A stretch of DNA of 64,000 nt from Variovorax atrisoli 110B (lineage in GTDB: Bacteria; Pseudomonadota; Gammaproteobacteria; Burkholderiales; Burkholderiaceae_C), in NCBI RefSeq assembly GCF_000382045.1, contig NZ_KB907464.1, forward strand, positions 1 through 64,000. The letters are read 5' to 3'. Positions 21,857-28,727 of the stretch are shown here, piece after piece. The notes under the pieces are model-generated. The model was given only the letters and a program-made list of their open reading frames with translations. It ran no database searches and was not told the DNA's origin. Every line of letters begins with the position of its first letter. The first letter of the stretch is position 1. Both the position numbers and the translations under genes were made by a program.

Positions 21857-24800
21857 TCATGCTCCTTCGGCCAGCGCCTCGAGTTCGGCCGCGCGCTGCG
21901 AGCGGCCTTCGGCGCGGTGGTCGCGCGCCAGCAGCGTGTACATGGTGGGCAGCACGAACAGCGTGAACAGCGTTCCCACCAGCATGCCGACCACGATCAC
22001 AAGCCCGATGCTGAAGCGGCTGTTGGCGCCGGCCCCGCTCGCGAAGAGCAGCGGCACCAGGCCCACCACCATCGCGGCGGTGGTCATCAGGATCGGGCGC
22101 AGCCGGATGCGCGCGGACTCCTCGATGGACGAGCGCCGGTCGAGGCCCTTGCGCATCTGGATCTCGTTGGCGAACTCCACCATCAGGATGCCGTGCTTGC
22201 TGATGAGCCCGATCAGCGTCACCAGCCCGATCTGCGTGTAGATGTTGATGGTGCCGAAGCCCAGCGCCAGCGGCACCAGCGCGCCGCAGATCGACATCGG
22301 CACGCTGATCAGGATGATCAGCGGGTCGCGCAGGCTCTCGTACTGCGCCGCCAGCACCAGGTAGATGACGACGATGGCGAACACGAAGGCCATCACCAGC
22401 GCCGAGCCTTCCTGCGTGAACTGCCGCGCGTCCGACTGCCAGTCGTAGCTGAAGCCGGCCGGCAGCTTCTTCGCCTCGTCGCTCAGGAAGGCCACCGCAT
22501 CGCCCATGGTCACGCCCGGTGCCGGAATGGCCTGGAACGTGGCCGCGTTGAGCTGGTTGAACTGCGTGAGCTTGTTGGGCCCGACGCTGGTCGACAGCTG
22601 CACCAGGTTGGCCAGCGGCACCGGCTGGCCGCTCGCGCTCTTCACGAAGTAGCGCGAGAGCGCCTCGGCCGTCAGCCGCTGCTCGCGCGGCGACTGCGGG
22701 ATCACGTCGTACGAGCGGCCGTCCATGCCGAAGCGGTTGACGTAGTTCTCGCCCACCAGCACCGCGAGCGTGTCGCCGATGGACTTCATCGTCACGCCCA
22801 TGCTGTTGGCCTTGGCGCGGTCCACGCGGATCTCGACCGTGGGGTTGTTGAACTCCAGGTCGCTGTCGACCACGATGAACTTGCCGCTGTCGCGCGCCGA
22901 CTTCTTCAGCGCCTCCATGGCCTCGAACACGGTGCGGTGGTCGCCCGCGCTGCGGATCACCATCTGCACCGGCAGCCCGCCGGTCGAGCCCGGCAGCGAG
23001 GGCAGCTGGAACGCGAAGACGCTGCTGCCCTCCACCTCGTTCATGCGGCCCTGCGTGTCGGCCTGGATCTGGTCGGCATTGCGCTTGCGGTCCTTCCAGT
23101 CGGACAGCTGCACGCCGCCGATGCTGTTGGAGACGCCGTCGGAGCCGTTGATGAGCCAGCGGCCGGTGTTCTCGGGCAGCGCGGCGAACACCTCGTCCCA
23201 CTTCCTGCCGAACGTCTCGACGTAGTCGATGTTCGCGTGCTGCGGCGACTTGATGGCCGTGAGCACCATGGCCTGGTCTTCGCCCGGGGCCAGCTCGCGT
23301 TGCGCCGCGTTGTAGAGGAAGGGCAGGCTCGCGAGCACCAGCGCCGCGAAGATGCCGGTGGCCCAGCGATGGTGCAGCGACACGTCGAGCAGCTTGCCGT
23401 AGGCCGTGGCGAGACGATGGAAGAAGCTCTCCGCGGCGCGTGCCATGCGGCTGCCCGTGGCATCCTGCGGCAGCAGGAAGGAACTCATCACCGGCGACAG
23501 CGTGAGCGCGATCACGCCCGACACCACCACCGCGCCCGCGAGCGTGAAGGCGAATTCCTTGAAGAGCGAACCCGTGAGTCCGCCCATGAGGCCGATGGGC
23601 GCGTACACCGCTGCCAGCGTGAGCGTCATGGCGATCACAGGGCCGGCCACCTCGCGCGCGCCGATCAATGCGGCCTGCACCCGCGACTTGCCCTCCTCGA
23701 TATGCCGGTGCACGTTCTCGACCACCACGATGGCGTCGTCCACCACCAGCCCGATCGCCAGCACCATCGCCAGCAGCGTCAGCAGGTTGATGCTGAAGCC
23801 GAACAGCAGCATCAGCGCGGCGGCGCCCAGCATCGACAGCGGAATGGTCACCACCGGAATCAGCACCGCGCGCACCGAACCCAGGCACAGGAAGATCACG
23901 ATCACCACGATGGCGATGGCTTCGAGCAGCGTGTGGCGCACCTCGTCGATGGAAGCCTCGATGAAGCGCGCGAGCTCGAAGGGCAGCTGCACTTCCACGC
24001 CCGGCGGCAGGTTCTGCTTGATGCCGGGCAGCAGTTCGCGGATGCGCTTCACGATCACCAGCGGGTTGCCGTTGGGCGCGGCCTGCAGGCCGAGGTAGAT
24101 GGCGGGCACGCCGTCCATGGTCGCGCTGCTGTCCGCGCTGGCCGCCCCGAGCTCCACGGTGGCCACGTCGCCCAGGCGCACGATGGCATCGCCCTCGCGC
24201 TTGACGACCATGTCTCGGAATTCGGCCACGTTCACCAGGTCGGTGTTCACGCGGATGTTCGACACCACGTACAGGCCCTTCACCTGCCCGGGCGCGGCCT
24301 GCACGTTGTTCTGGCGCAGCGCGTCGGCCAGCTCGCCGGCCGAGATGCCGCGCGCGGCCATGCGGTTGGGGTCGAGCCACACGCGCATCGCCAGCGTCTG
24401 CCCGCCCGACACTTCCACGCCCGACACGCCCGTGATGGAGGCGAACTGCGGCTGCACCACGCGCGAGAGGTAGTCGGTGAGCGCGGGCATCGGCATCGTC
24501 CTGCTGGAGAAGCCCACATAGGCCACGGCAGTGGCCTCGCCCGACGACTTCAGGATCACCGGGTCGAAGGCCTCGGCCGGCAGCCGGTACTTCACCTGGC
24601 TGACCTGCGCCATCGCCTGCGTGAGCGCCTGGTTGGCGTCGGCGTTGAGCTTCATGCGCACGCTGATCACGCTGCGGCCCAGCGTGGAGGACGACGAGAG
24701 GTAGTCGACGTTCTCGATGGTCGCCACCGCCTGCGCGATCGGCTGCGTGACGAAGCCCTGCATCAGCTCCGGCGAGGCGCCGGGGTACTGCGTGGTGATC

Positions 24801-24937
24801 GTGAGCGTGGTGCTCTCGGTCAGCGGGTATTGGCGCACCGGCAGGTCGCCCAGGGCGCGCGCGCCCAGCAGCAGGATGAGCGTGCTCACCACCAGCGCCA
24901 GCACGGGCCGGCGCACGAAGAGGTCGGTGAATTTCAT
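21857..24937 (-). CDS. RND efflux transporter permease (HAE1/AcrB family)
   Basis: This 1026-aa inner-membrane proton/drug antiporter has the classical start MKFTDLFVRRPVLALVVSTLILLLG, porter domains, and the proton-relay segment GLVVDDAIVVVENV with paired Asp in TM4. GLISKHGILMVEFANE in TM10 supplies the relay Lys. VVTIPLSMLGAAALML and SVPMSICGALVPLALG are the repeated halves. It is close to the MexK/MuxB-like HAE1 branch by style; the substrate cannot be told. The start overlaps the adaptor stop (ATGA at 24934-24937), indicating coupling. Confidence 0.95.
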   Translation of the reverse strand: MKFTDLFVRRPVLALVVSTLILLLGARALGDLPVRQYPLTESTTLTITTQYPGASPELMQGFVTQPIAQAVATIENVDYLSSSSTLGRSVISVRMKLNADANQALTQAMAQVSQVKYRLPAEAFDPVILKSSGEATAVAYVGFSSRTMPMPALTDYLSRVVQPQFASITGVSGVEVSGGQTLAMRVWLDPNRMAARGISAGELADALRQNNVQAAPGQVKGLYVVSNIRVNTDLVNVAEFRDMVVKREGDAIVRLGDVATVELGAASADSSATMDGVPAIYLGLQAAPNGNPLVIVKRIRELLPGIKQNLPPGVEVQLPFELARFIEASIDEVRHTLLEAIAIVVIVIFLCLGSVRAVLIPVVTIPLSMLGAAALMLLFGFSINLLTLLAMVLAIGLVVDDAIVVVENVHRHIEEGKSRVQAALIGAREVAGPVIAMTLTLAAVYAPIGLMGGLTGSLFKEFAFTLAGAVVVSGVIALTLSPVMSSFLLPQDATGSRMARAAESFFHRLATAYGKLLDVSLHHRWATGIFAALVLASLPFLYNAAQRELAPGEDQAMVLTAIKSPQHANIDYVETFGRKWDEVFAALPENTGRWLINGSDGVSNSIGGVQLSDWKDRKRNADQIQADTQGRMNEVEGSSVFAFQLPSLPGSTGGLPVQMVIRSAGDHRTVFEAMEALKKSARDSGKFIVVDSDLEFNNPTVEIRVDRAKANSMGVTMKSIGDTLAVLVGENYVNRFGMDGRSYDVIPQSPREQRLTAEALSRYFVKSASGQPVPLANLVQLSTSVGPNKLTQFNQLNAATFQAIPAPGVTMGDAVAFLSDEAKKLPAGFSYDWQSDARQFTQEGSALVMAFVFAIVVIYLVLAAQYESLRDPLIILISVPMSICGALVPLALGFGTINIYTQIGLVTLIGLISKHGILMVEFANEIQMRKGLDRRSSIEESARIRLRPILMTTAAMVVGLVPLLFASGAGANSRFSIGLVIVVGMLVGTLFTLFVLPTMYTLLARDHRAEGRSQRAAELEALAEGA

Positions 24938-26046
24938 GGCTTCGATTCCTGGGCGAGCGACAGCGTGTCCTTGTCGCTGGGCGCGACGGCCGCGCCGGTG
25001 TACAGGCGCAGCTGGCCCGAGGTGACGACCCTGTCGCCGGGCGAGAGGCCCTTCTCGATCACCACCAGCCCGTCCTGCCGCTCGCCGGCCTTCACGAAGA
25101 CCTGCTGCGCCGAGAAGCCGCCGCCTTTCTCGGCGGGAACCACGATGAACACCGAGTCGCCGTGCGTGCTGTAGGTGATGGCCGTCTCGGGCACGGTGAT
25201 GGCGTCGGTGCGCGCCGGCAGCGCGACCCGGCCGTTCACGAACATGCCCGGCGCGAGCGCGCCGTCGGCGTTGTCGAGCGTGGCCTGTACGCGCACCGTG
25301 CGCGTGTCGCTGCCGATCTGCGGCTCGATGGTGCTGAGCCTGCCCTGGAACACGCGGCCCGGATACGCATCGACCGAAAGCGCCACTTGCTGGTTGCGCT
25401 TGAGCACGGGCAGGGCGGTCTCGGGCAGCGTGATGTTGGCGAACAGCGTGCGGCTGTCGGTGAGCGACACCAGCGCGTCGCCCGCGCGCACGAACTGGCC
25501 GAGGTTGACGCGGCGTATGCCGAGCACCCCGTCGAAGGGCGCCCTGATGCGCTTCTGCTCCAGAAGCGCCTGCACGCGCCGCAGCTCGCCGCCGGCCTGG
25601 TCGAAGGCCGCCTGCGCCTGCTCGAGCTGCTCCTGCGTGGCCGCCTGCTGCGGCACCAGCCGCCGCGTGCGCTCCAGCAGTGCCTTCGCGTTGGCGCGCT
25701 GGGCGGTCAGGCGCTCCAGGTCGCCCTGCTCGGGCGCATCGTTGAGCTGCACCAGCACCTGCCCCGCGCGCACTTCGGCGCCGGGCGTGAAGAGGATCTT
25801 CGCGATGCGCCCCTCCACCTCGGCCGGCACCTCCACCTGCCGATTCGCCTCCAGCGTGCCGATGCCGCCGAGGAAGCGCGCCACTTCCGTCTTCCTCGCG
25901 GCGGCGATCGCCACCTTGGCGGGCGGCATGCCGCCTCCACCCTCCGCATGCGCGGGCCGCAGCTTCGTGGCGAGCCCGAAGCCGGCGCCTCCCAATACCA
26001 GTGTCGCAAGGCCGGCGCCCAGCCAGGCCCTTGATTGCTTGTTCAT
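24934..26046 (-). CDS. RND efflux periplasmic adaptor (membrane fusion protein)
   Basis: This 370-aa adaptor bridges the RND pump and the OprM-like channel. It has an N-terminal anchor or signal (SRAWLGAGLATLVLGGAGFGLA), a lipoyl/biotinyl half-motif (VEVPAEVEGRIAKILFTPGAEVRAGQVLVQL), an alpha-helical hairpin (about 110-165, RANAKALLERTRRLVPQQAAT...) and the second lipoyl half (KRIRAPFDGVLGIRRVNLGQFVRAGDAL). Segments are cited by motif only. First gene of the operon. A palindromic operator candidate sits 16 bp upstream of its ATG. No TetR or two-component gene is adjacent. Confidence 0.93.
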   Translation of the reverse strand: MNKQSRAWLGAGLATLVLGGAGFGLATKLRPAHAEGGGGMPPAKVAIAAARKTEVARFLGGIGTLEANRQVEVPAEVEGRIAKILFTPGAEVRAGQVLVQLNDAPEQGDLERLTAQRANAKALLERTRRLVPQQAATQEQLEQAQAAFDQAGGELRRVQALLEQKRIRAPFDGVLGIRRVNLGQFVRAGDALVSLTDSRTLFANITLPETALPVLKRNQQVALSVDAYPGRVFQGRLSTIEPQIGSDTRTVRVQATLDNADGALAPGMFVNGRVALPARTDAITVPETAITYSTHGDSVFIVVPAEKGGGFSAQQVFVKAGERQDGLVVIEKGLSPGDRVVTSGQLRLYTGAAVAPSDKDTLSLAQESKP

Positions 26047-26061
26047 ACGACGTCCATTATT

Positions 26062-26083
26062 AATCAAAGAAAGTACTTTGATT
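26062..26083. promoter_or_regulatory. Palindromic operator candidate upstream of the efflux operon
   Basis: AATCAAAG and CTTTGATT are exact reverse complements with a 6-bp AAAGTA spacer. The inner AAAGTACTTT (26070-26079) is itself a perfect palindrome, so two registers of symmetry overlap. It is AT-rich against a GC-rich background and lies 16 bp before the adaptor ATG, where a repressor would block transcription of the pump. The size suits a TetR-family dimer, but no such gene is adjacent. Confidence 0.6.
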
Positions 26084-26377
26084 ATTTGTCGGTGTCCGTT
26101 GCCTGTCGATGAAGGCATCGCAATGGCCGTCATAGGCCGGGGCTATTCGCGCAGGGCAGTGCATGTCTGGGTCTCCAGGAGTCGAGCGGGAAATGCCGCA
26201 GACCTGAGACGTGCCGGCCCGGCTTGTTGTGACAGTCGGGCTCTTCTGTCCGGCCGAATGCATCGCGTGAAGTAAGTCGCGTCGCAGAGCTTTGTCTGCG
26301 GTGCTTGGCAGGCGATGCAGCCGGCCTCTCTACAAGTCGATGTCCTCAACTCGGAGATTCATTGCAAAAGTGATCGT
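26084..26377. other. Non-coding interval between the efflux and kdp loci
   Basis: No convincing gene, terminator or promoter was found here. Short open frames in several directions lack ribosome-binding sites and family resemblance. The stretch separates the divergently transcribed efflux operon and kdp leader and must hold the upstream promoter of the leader RNA, which I could not place with confidence. Confidence 0.4.
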
Positions 26378-26584
26378 GGTGGGTGATCCACCGGCGCCGG
26401 GCGGCGCGGAAACTGCGCCGTTGTCCAGCTGAACCCGGTGAATGCGCCGGACTGCAGTCCGGTCCCGATACCTGGCTTCAGGTACTGATCGATTTGTGTG
26501 TCGTGTCCTCGCCGGGAATATGGCCCGACAAGGATGCTCGGGCCGTTCCCGGCGCCACCTCACGGGCACTGAGGTGGCGTTTTT
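26378..26584 (+). ncRNA. Hairpin-rich leader or small RNA upstream of kdp
   Basis: Six consecutive perfect or near-perfect hairpins are visible. H1: GGTGG/CCACC (26378-26392). H2: CGGCGC/GCGCCG with a GGAAACT loop (26402-26420). H3: CCGGACTGCAGTCCGG (26447-26462). H4: TACCTG/CAGGTA with a GCTT loop (26469-26484). H5: an outer CCGGGAA/TTCCCGG stem and an inner GGCCCGA/TCGGGCC stem (26512-26552). H6 is an intrinsic terminator. No open frame of note occupies it. It is either a leader that attenuates kdp or a free small RNA. I recognise no known riboswitch class. Confidence 0.6.
26553..26584 (+). terminator. Intrinsic (Rho-independent) terminator upstream of kdp
   Basis: CGCCACCTCA and TGAGGTGGCG form a 10-bp GC-rich stem with a CGGGCAC loop, directly followed by TTTTT (26580-26584). 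This is a textbook terminator facing the kdp genes and ends about 95 bp before the first small ORF. It either ends an independent small RNA or serves as an attenuator. Confidence 0.85.
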
Positions 26585-26599
26585 ACGCTTTCTTTACGC
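26582..26599 (+). promoter_or_regulatory. TTTACGC direct repeat, possible KdpE site
   Basis: TTTACGC occurs twice, 11 bp apart (26582 and 26593), in a T-rich stretch about 85 bp upstream of the first kdp ORF. An 11-bp period suits tandem binding by an OmpR-family response regulator. The known E. coli KdpE site is also a T-rich element upstream of kdpF. The assignment to KdpE is inference. Confidence 0.4.
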
Positions 26600-26680
26600 C
26601 CACCCCATTACTCTTTCCCCCGTTTTGACGCCCGACTGCCGAGACTGACTCCCATCTTTTCTCGTATGCAGGAGTGATGC

Positions 26681-26818
26681 ATGGACATCGTCTGGATGGG
26701 CGCCTTGCTGGCGCTGTGGGCCGTGGTGGGGGCCATGGTGGTCGGGCTGGACAGGCTCGATGCGCCGAAGAACCCGTCGAGCAAGGCGGCGAATGCCGCC
26801 GATGGAGCCGCGTCGTGA
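26681..26818 (+). CDS. Small single-span membrane protein at the head of the kdp operon
   Basis: This 45-aa protein (MDIVWMGALLALWAVVGAMV, then VGLDRLDAPKNPSSKAANAA and DGAAS) has one clear transmembrane helix (residues 3-22) and a polar tail. AGGAG lies 7 nt before the ATG, a strong ribosome-binding site. Its stop overlaps the kdpF GTG start (GTGA at 26815-26818), implying coupled translation. It is not KdpF, which follows. Function unknown; it may help the assembly or regulation of the K+ pump. It is absent from the E. coli kdp operon. Confidence 0.7.
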   Translation: MDIVWMGALLALWAVVGAMVVGLDRLDAPKNPSSKAANAADGAAS

Positions 26819-26913
26819 TCAGCCTCGAAGTTCTCTATGGCTTCGGCGCGCTGATCGCCGTGGTTCTCTTCGCGTACCTGGTGTTCGCGCTGATCTGCGC
26901 GGAGGAATTCTGA
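26815..26913 (+). CDS. kdpF: KdpF, small stabilising subunit of the Kdp K+-ATPase
   Basis: This 32-aa hydrophobic peptide (ISLEVLYGFGALIAVVLFAY, then LVFALICAEEF) has the conserved KdpF end Y-L-V-x-A-L-x-x-A-E-x-F. It is a one-helix inner-membrane subunit that stabilises KdpABC. Translation starts at GTG 26815, overlapping the upstream small gene, and the stop is 1 bp before the kdpA ATG. The GTG start and 4-bp overlap suggest coupling along the operon. Confidence 0.9.
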   Translation: MISLEVLYGFGALIAVVLFAYLVFALICAEEF

Positions 26914-26914
26914 A

Positions 26915-28714
26915 ATGACTTCCTCCGCCTGGGGCCTGCTGGCCCTTTTCCTGGTGCTGCTGGGCCTGCTCGCATGGCCGGTGGGCAAGTTCCTTGCCGC
27001 GCTGTGCAACGAGCGCGTGCCGCGCTGGATGCAGCGCGTGGAGGCGCCGCTCTACAGGCTCTCGGGCACCAGGCCCGAGCAGTCGATGCACTGGCTGCGC
27101 TATGCCTTCGCGCTGCTGGCCTTCAATGCCATCGGCGCGATCTTCGTCTATGCGCTGCAGCGCCTGCAGGCCTGGCTGCCGCTCAACCCCGCGGGCATGG
27201 CGGCCGTGTCGCCCGACTCGGCCTTCAACACCGCGGTGAGCTTCGTCTCCAACACCAACTGGCAGGGCTATGCGGGCGAGTCGACCATGAGCTATCTCAC
27301 GCAGATGCTGGGGCTCTCGGTGCAGAACTTCTTCTCCGCCGCCACCGGCATCGCGGTGGCCTTCGCGCTGGTGCGGGGCTTCGCCCGGCGCGGCGACGGC
27401 AAGGGACTGGTGGGCAACTTCTGGGCCGACATCACGCGCGTCACGCTGTGGGTGCTGGTGCCGATCTCCTTCGTGCTGGCCGTGGTCTTCGCGGGCCAGG
27501 GCGTGATCCAGAACTTCGACGCCTACAAGGAAGTGAGCACGCTGGAGACCACCGCCTTCCAGCAGCCCAGGAACGGCGCCGACGGCCAGCCGCTGAAGGA
27601 CGAGAAGGGCCAGCCGGTGATGGAAGACGCCACCACCAAGACGCAGACGCTCGCCATGGGCCCGGTCGCCTCGCAGGAAGCCATCAAGATGGTGGGCACC
27701 AACGGCGGCGGCTTCTTCAACGCCAACTCGGCGCATCCGTACGAGAACCCGACGGCACTGGTGAACCTGCTGCAGATGATCGCGATCTTCCTGATCCCGG
27801 CCGCGCTGTGCTTCACCTTCGGCCACGTGGTGGGCGACATGCGCCAGGGCTGGGCGGTGCTCGCGGCGATGACGGTGATGTTCGTCGTCGCAGTCATCGT
27901 CATCACGCCCGCCGAGCAGGCCGGCAACCCGCTGCTGACCCCGCTGGGCGTCGACCAGATGCACGGCGCGCTGCAGGCCGGCGGCAACATGGAGGGCAAG
28001 GAGGTGCGCTTCGGCATCGACGCCTCCTCGCTCTTCGCCGCCATCACCACGGCCGCCTCGTGCGGCGCGGTCAACGGCATGCACGACTCGCTCACCCCGA
28101 TCGGCGGCATGGTGCCGCTGGTGCTGATGCAGCTCGGCGAGGTGGTGTTCGGCGGCGTTGGCTCGGGCCTGTACGGCATGCTGATCTTCGCGATGCTCGC
28201 GGTGTTCATCGCCGGACTGATGATCGGCCGCACGCCCGAGTACCTCGGCAAGAAGATCGAGGTGCGCGAGATGAAGCTGATCTCCATCGCCATCCTGGTC
28301 ACGCCGATCCTGGTGCTGGCCGGCACCGCGGTGGCGGTGATCGCGGACGCCGGCAAGGCCGGCATCGCCAACCCCGGCGCGCACGGCTTCTCCGAGATTC
28401 TGTACGCGCTGACCTCGGCCGCCAACAACAACGGCAGCGCCTTCGCGGGCCTGTCGGCCAACACGCCCTTCTACAACGGCCTGCTCGCGCTCGCCATGTG
28501 GCTCGGCCGCTTCGCGATGATCGTGCCGGTGCTGGCCGTGGCCGGCGCACTGGCCGCCAAGAAGCGCCTGCCCGTCACCAGCGGCACGCTGCCCACGCAC
28601 GGTCCGCTGTTCGTCTCGCTGCTGATCGGCACCGTGCTGCTGGTCGGCCTGCTCAACTACGTACCGGCGCTGGCCCTGGGCCCCATCGTCGAACACCTCG
28701 TGCTCTGGAAATGA
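26915..28714 (+). CDS. kdpA: Potassium-transporting ATPase K+-channel subunit KdpA
   Basis: This 599-aa inner-membrane subunit forms the K+ selectivity pathway of the high-affinity KdpFABC pump. The selectivity-filter loops of the four repeated domains are visible: SFVSNTNWQGY, GTNGGGFFNANSAHPYENPT, CGAVNGMHDSLTPIGG and NNNGSAFAGL. Length and about ten transmembrane segments match the family. It starts 1 bp after kdpF (TGAAATG). Expressed under K+ limitation in known systems via KdpD/KdpE, both encoded downstream here. Confidence 0.98.
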   Translation: MTSSAWGLLALFLVLLGLLAWPVGKFLAALCNERVPRWMQRVEAPLYRLSGTRPEQSMHWLRYAFALLAFNAIGAIFVYALQRLQAWLPLNPAGMAAVSPDSAFNTAVSFVSNTNWQGYAGESTMSYLTQMLGLSVQNFFSAATGIAVAFALVRGFARRGDGKGLVGNFWADITRVTLWVLVPISFVLAVVFAGQGVIQNFDAYKEVSTLETTAFQQPRNGADGQPLKDEKGQPVMEDATTKTQTLAMGPVASQEAIKMVGTNGGGFFNANSAHPYENPTALVNLLQMIAIFLIPAALCFTFGHVVGDMRQGWAVLAAMTVMFVVAVIVITPAEQAGNPLLTPLGVDQMHGALQAGGNMEGKEVRFGIDASSLFAAITTAASCGAVNGMHDSLTPIGGMVPLVLMQLGEVVFGGVGSGLYGMLIFAMLAVFIAGLMIGRTPEYLGKKIEVREMKLISIAILVTPILVLAGTAVAVIADAGKAGIANPGAHGFSEILYALTSAANNNGSAFAGLSANTPFYNGLLALAMWLGRFAMIVPVLAVAGALAAKKRLPVTSGTLPTHGPLFVSLLIGTVLLVGLLNYVPALALGPIVEHLVLWK

Positions 28715-28727
28715 GAAGGAGCGCACC

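Noticed and set aside
21593..25174. A plus-strand open frame of about 1190 codons opposite the RND genes
   Set aside because: It is a GC-driven shadow of the RND pump and its partner genes, rich in Arg, His and Gln without domain signatures.
26378..26584. Known riboswitch (FMN, TPP, cobalamin, c-di-GMP-I, ykkC) in the kdp leader
   Set aside because: None of the diagnostic conserved boxes of these classes could be found by eye.
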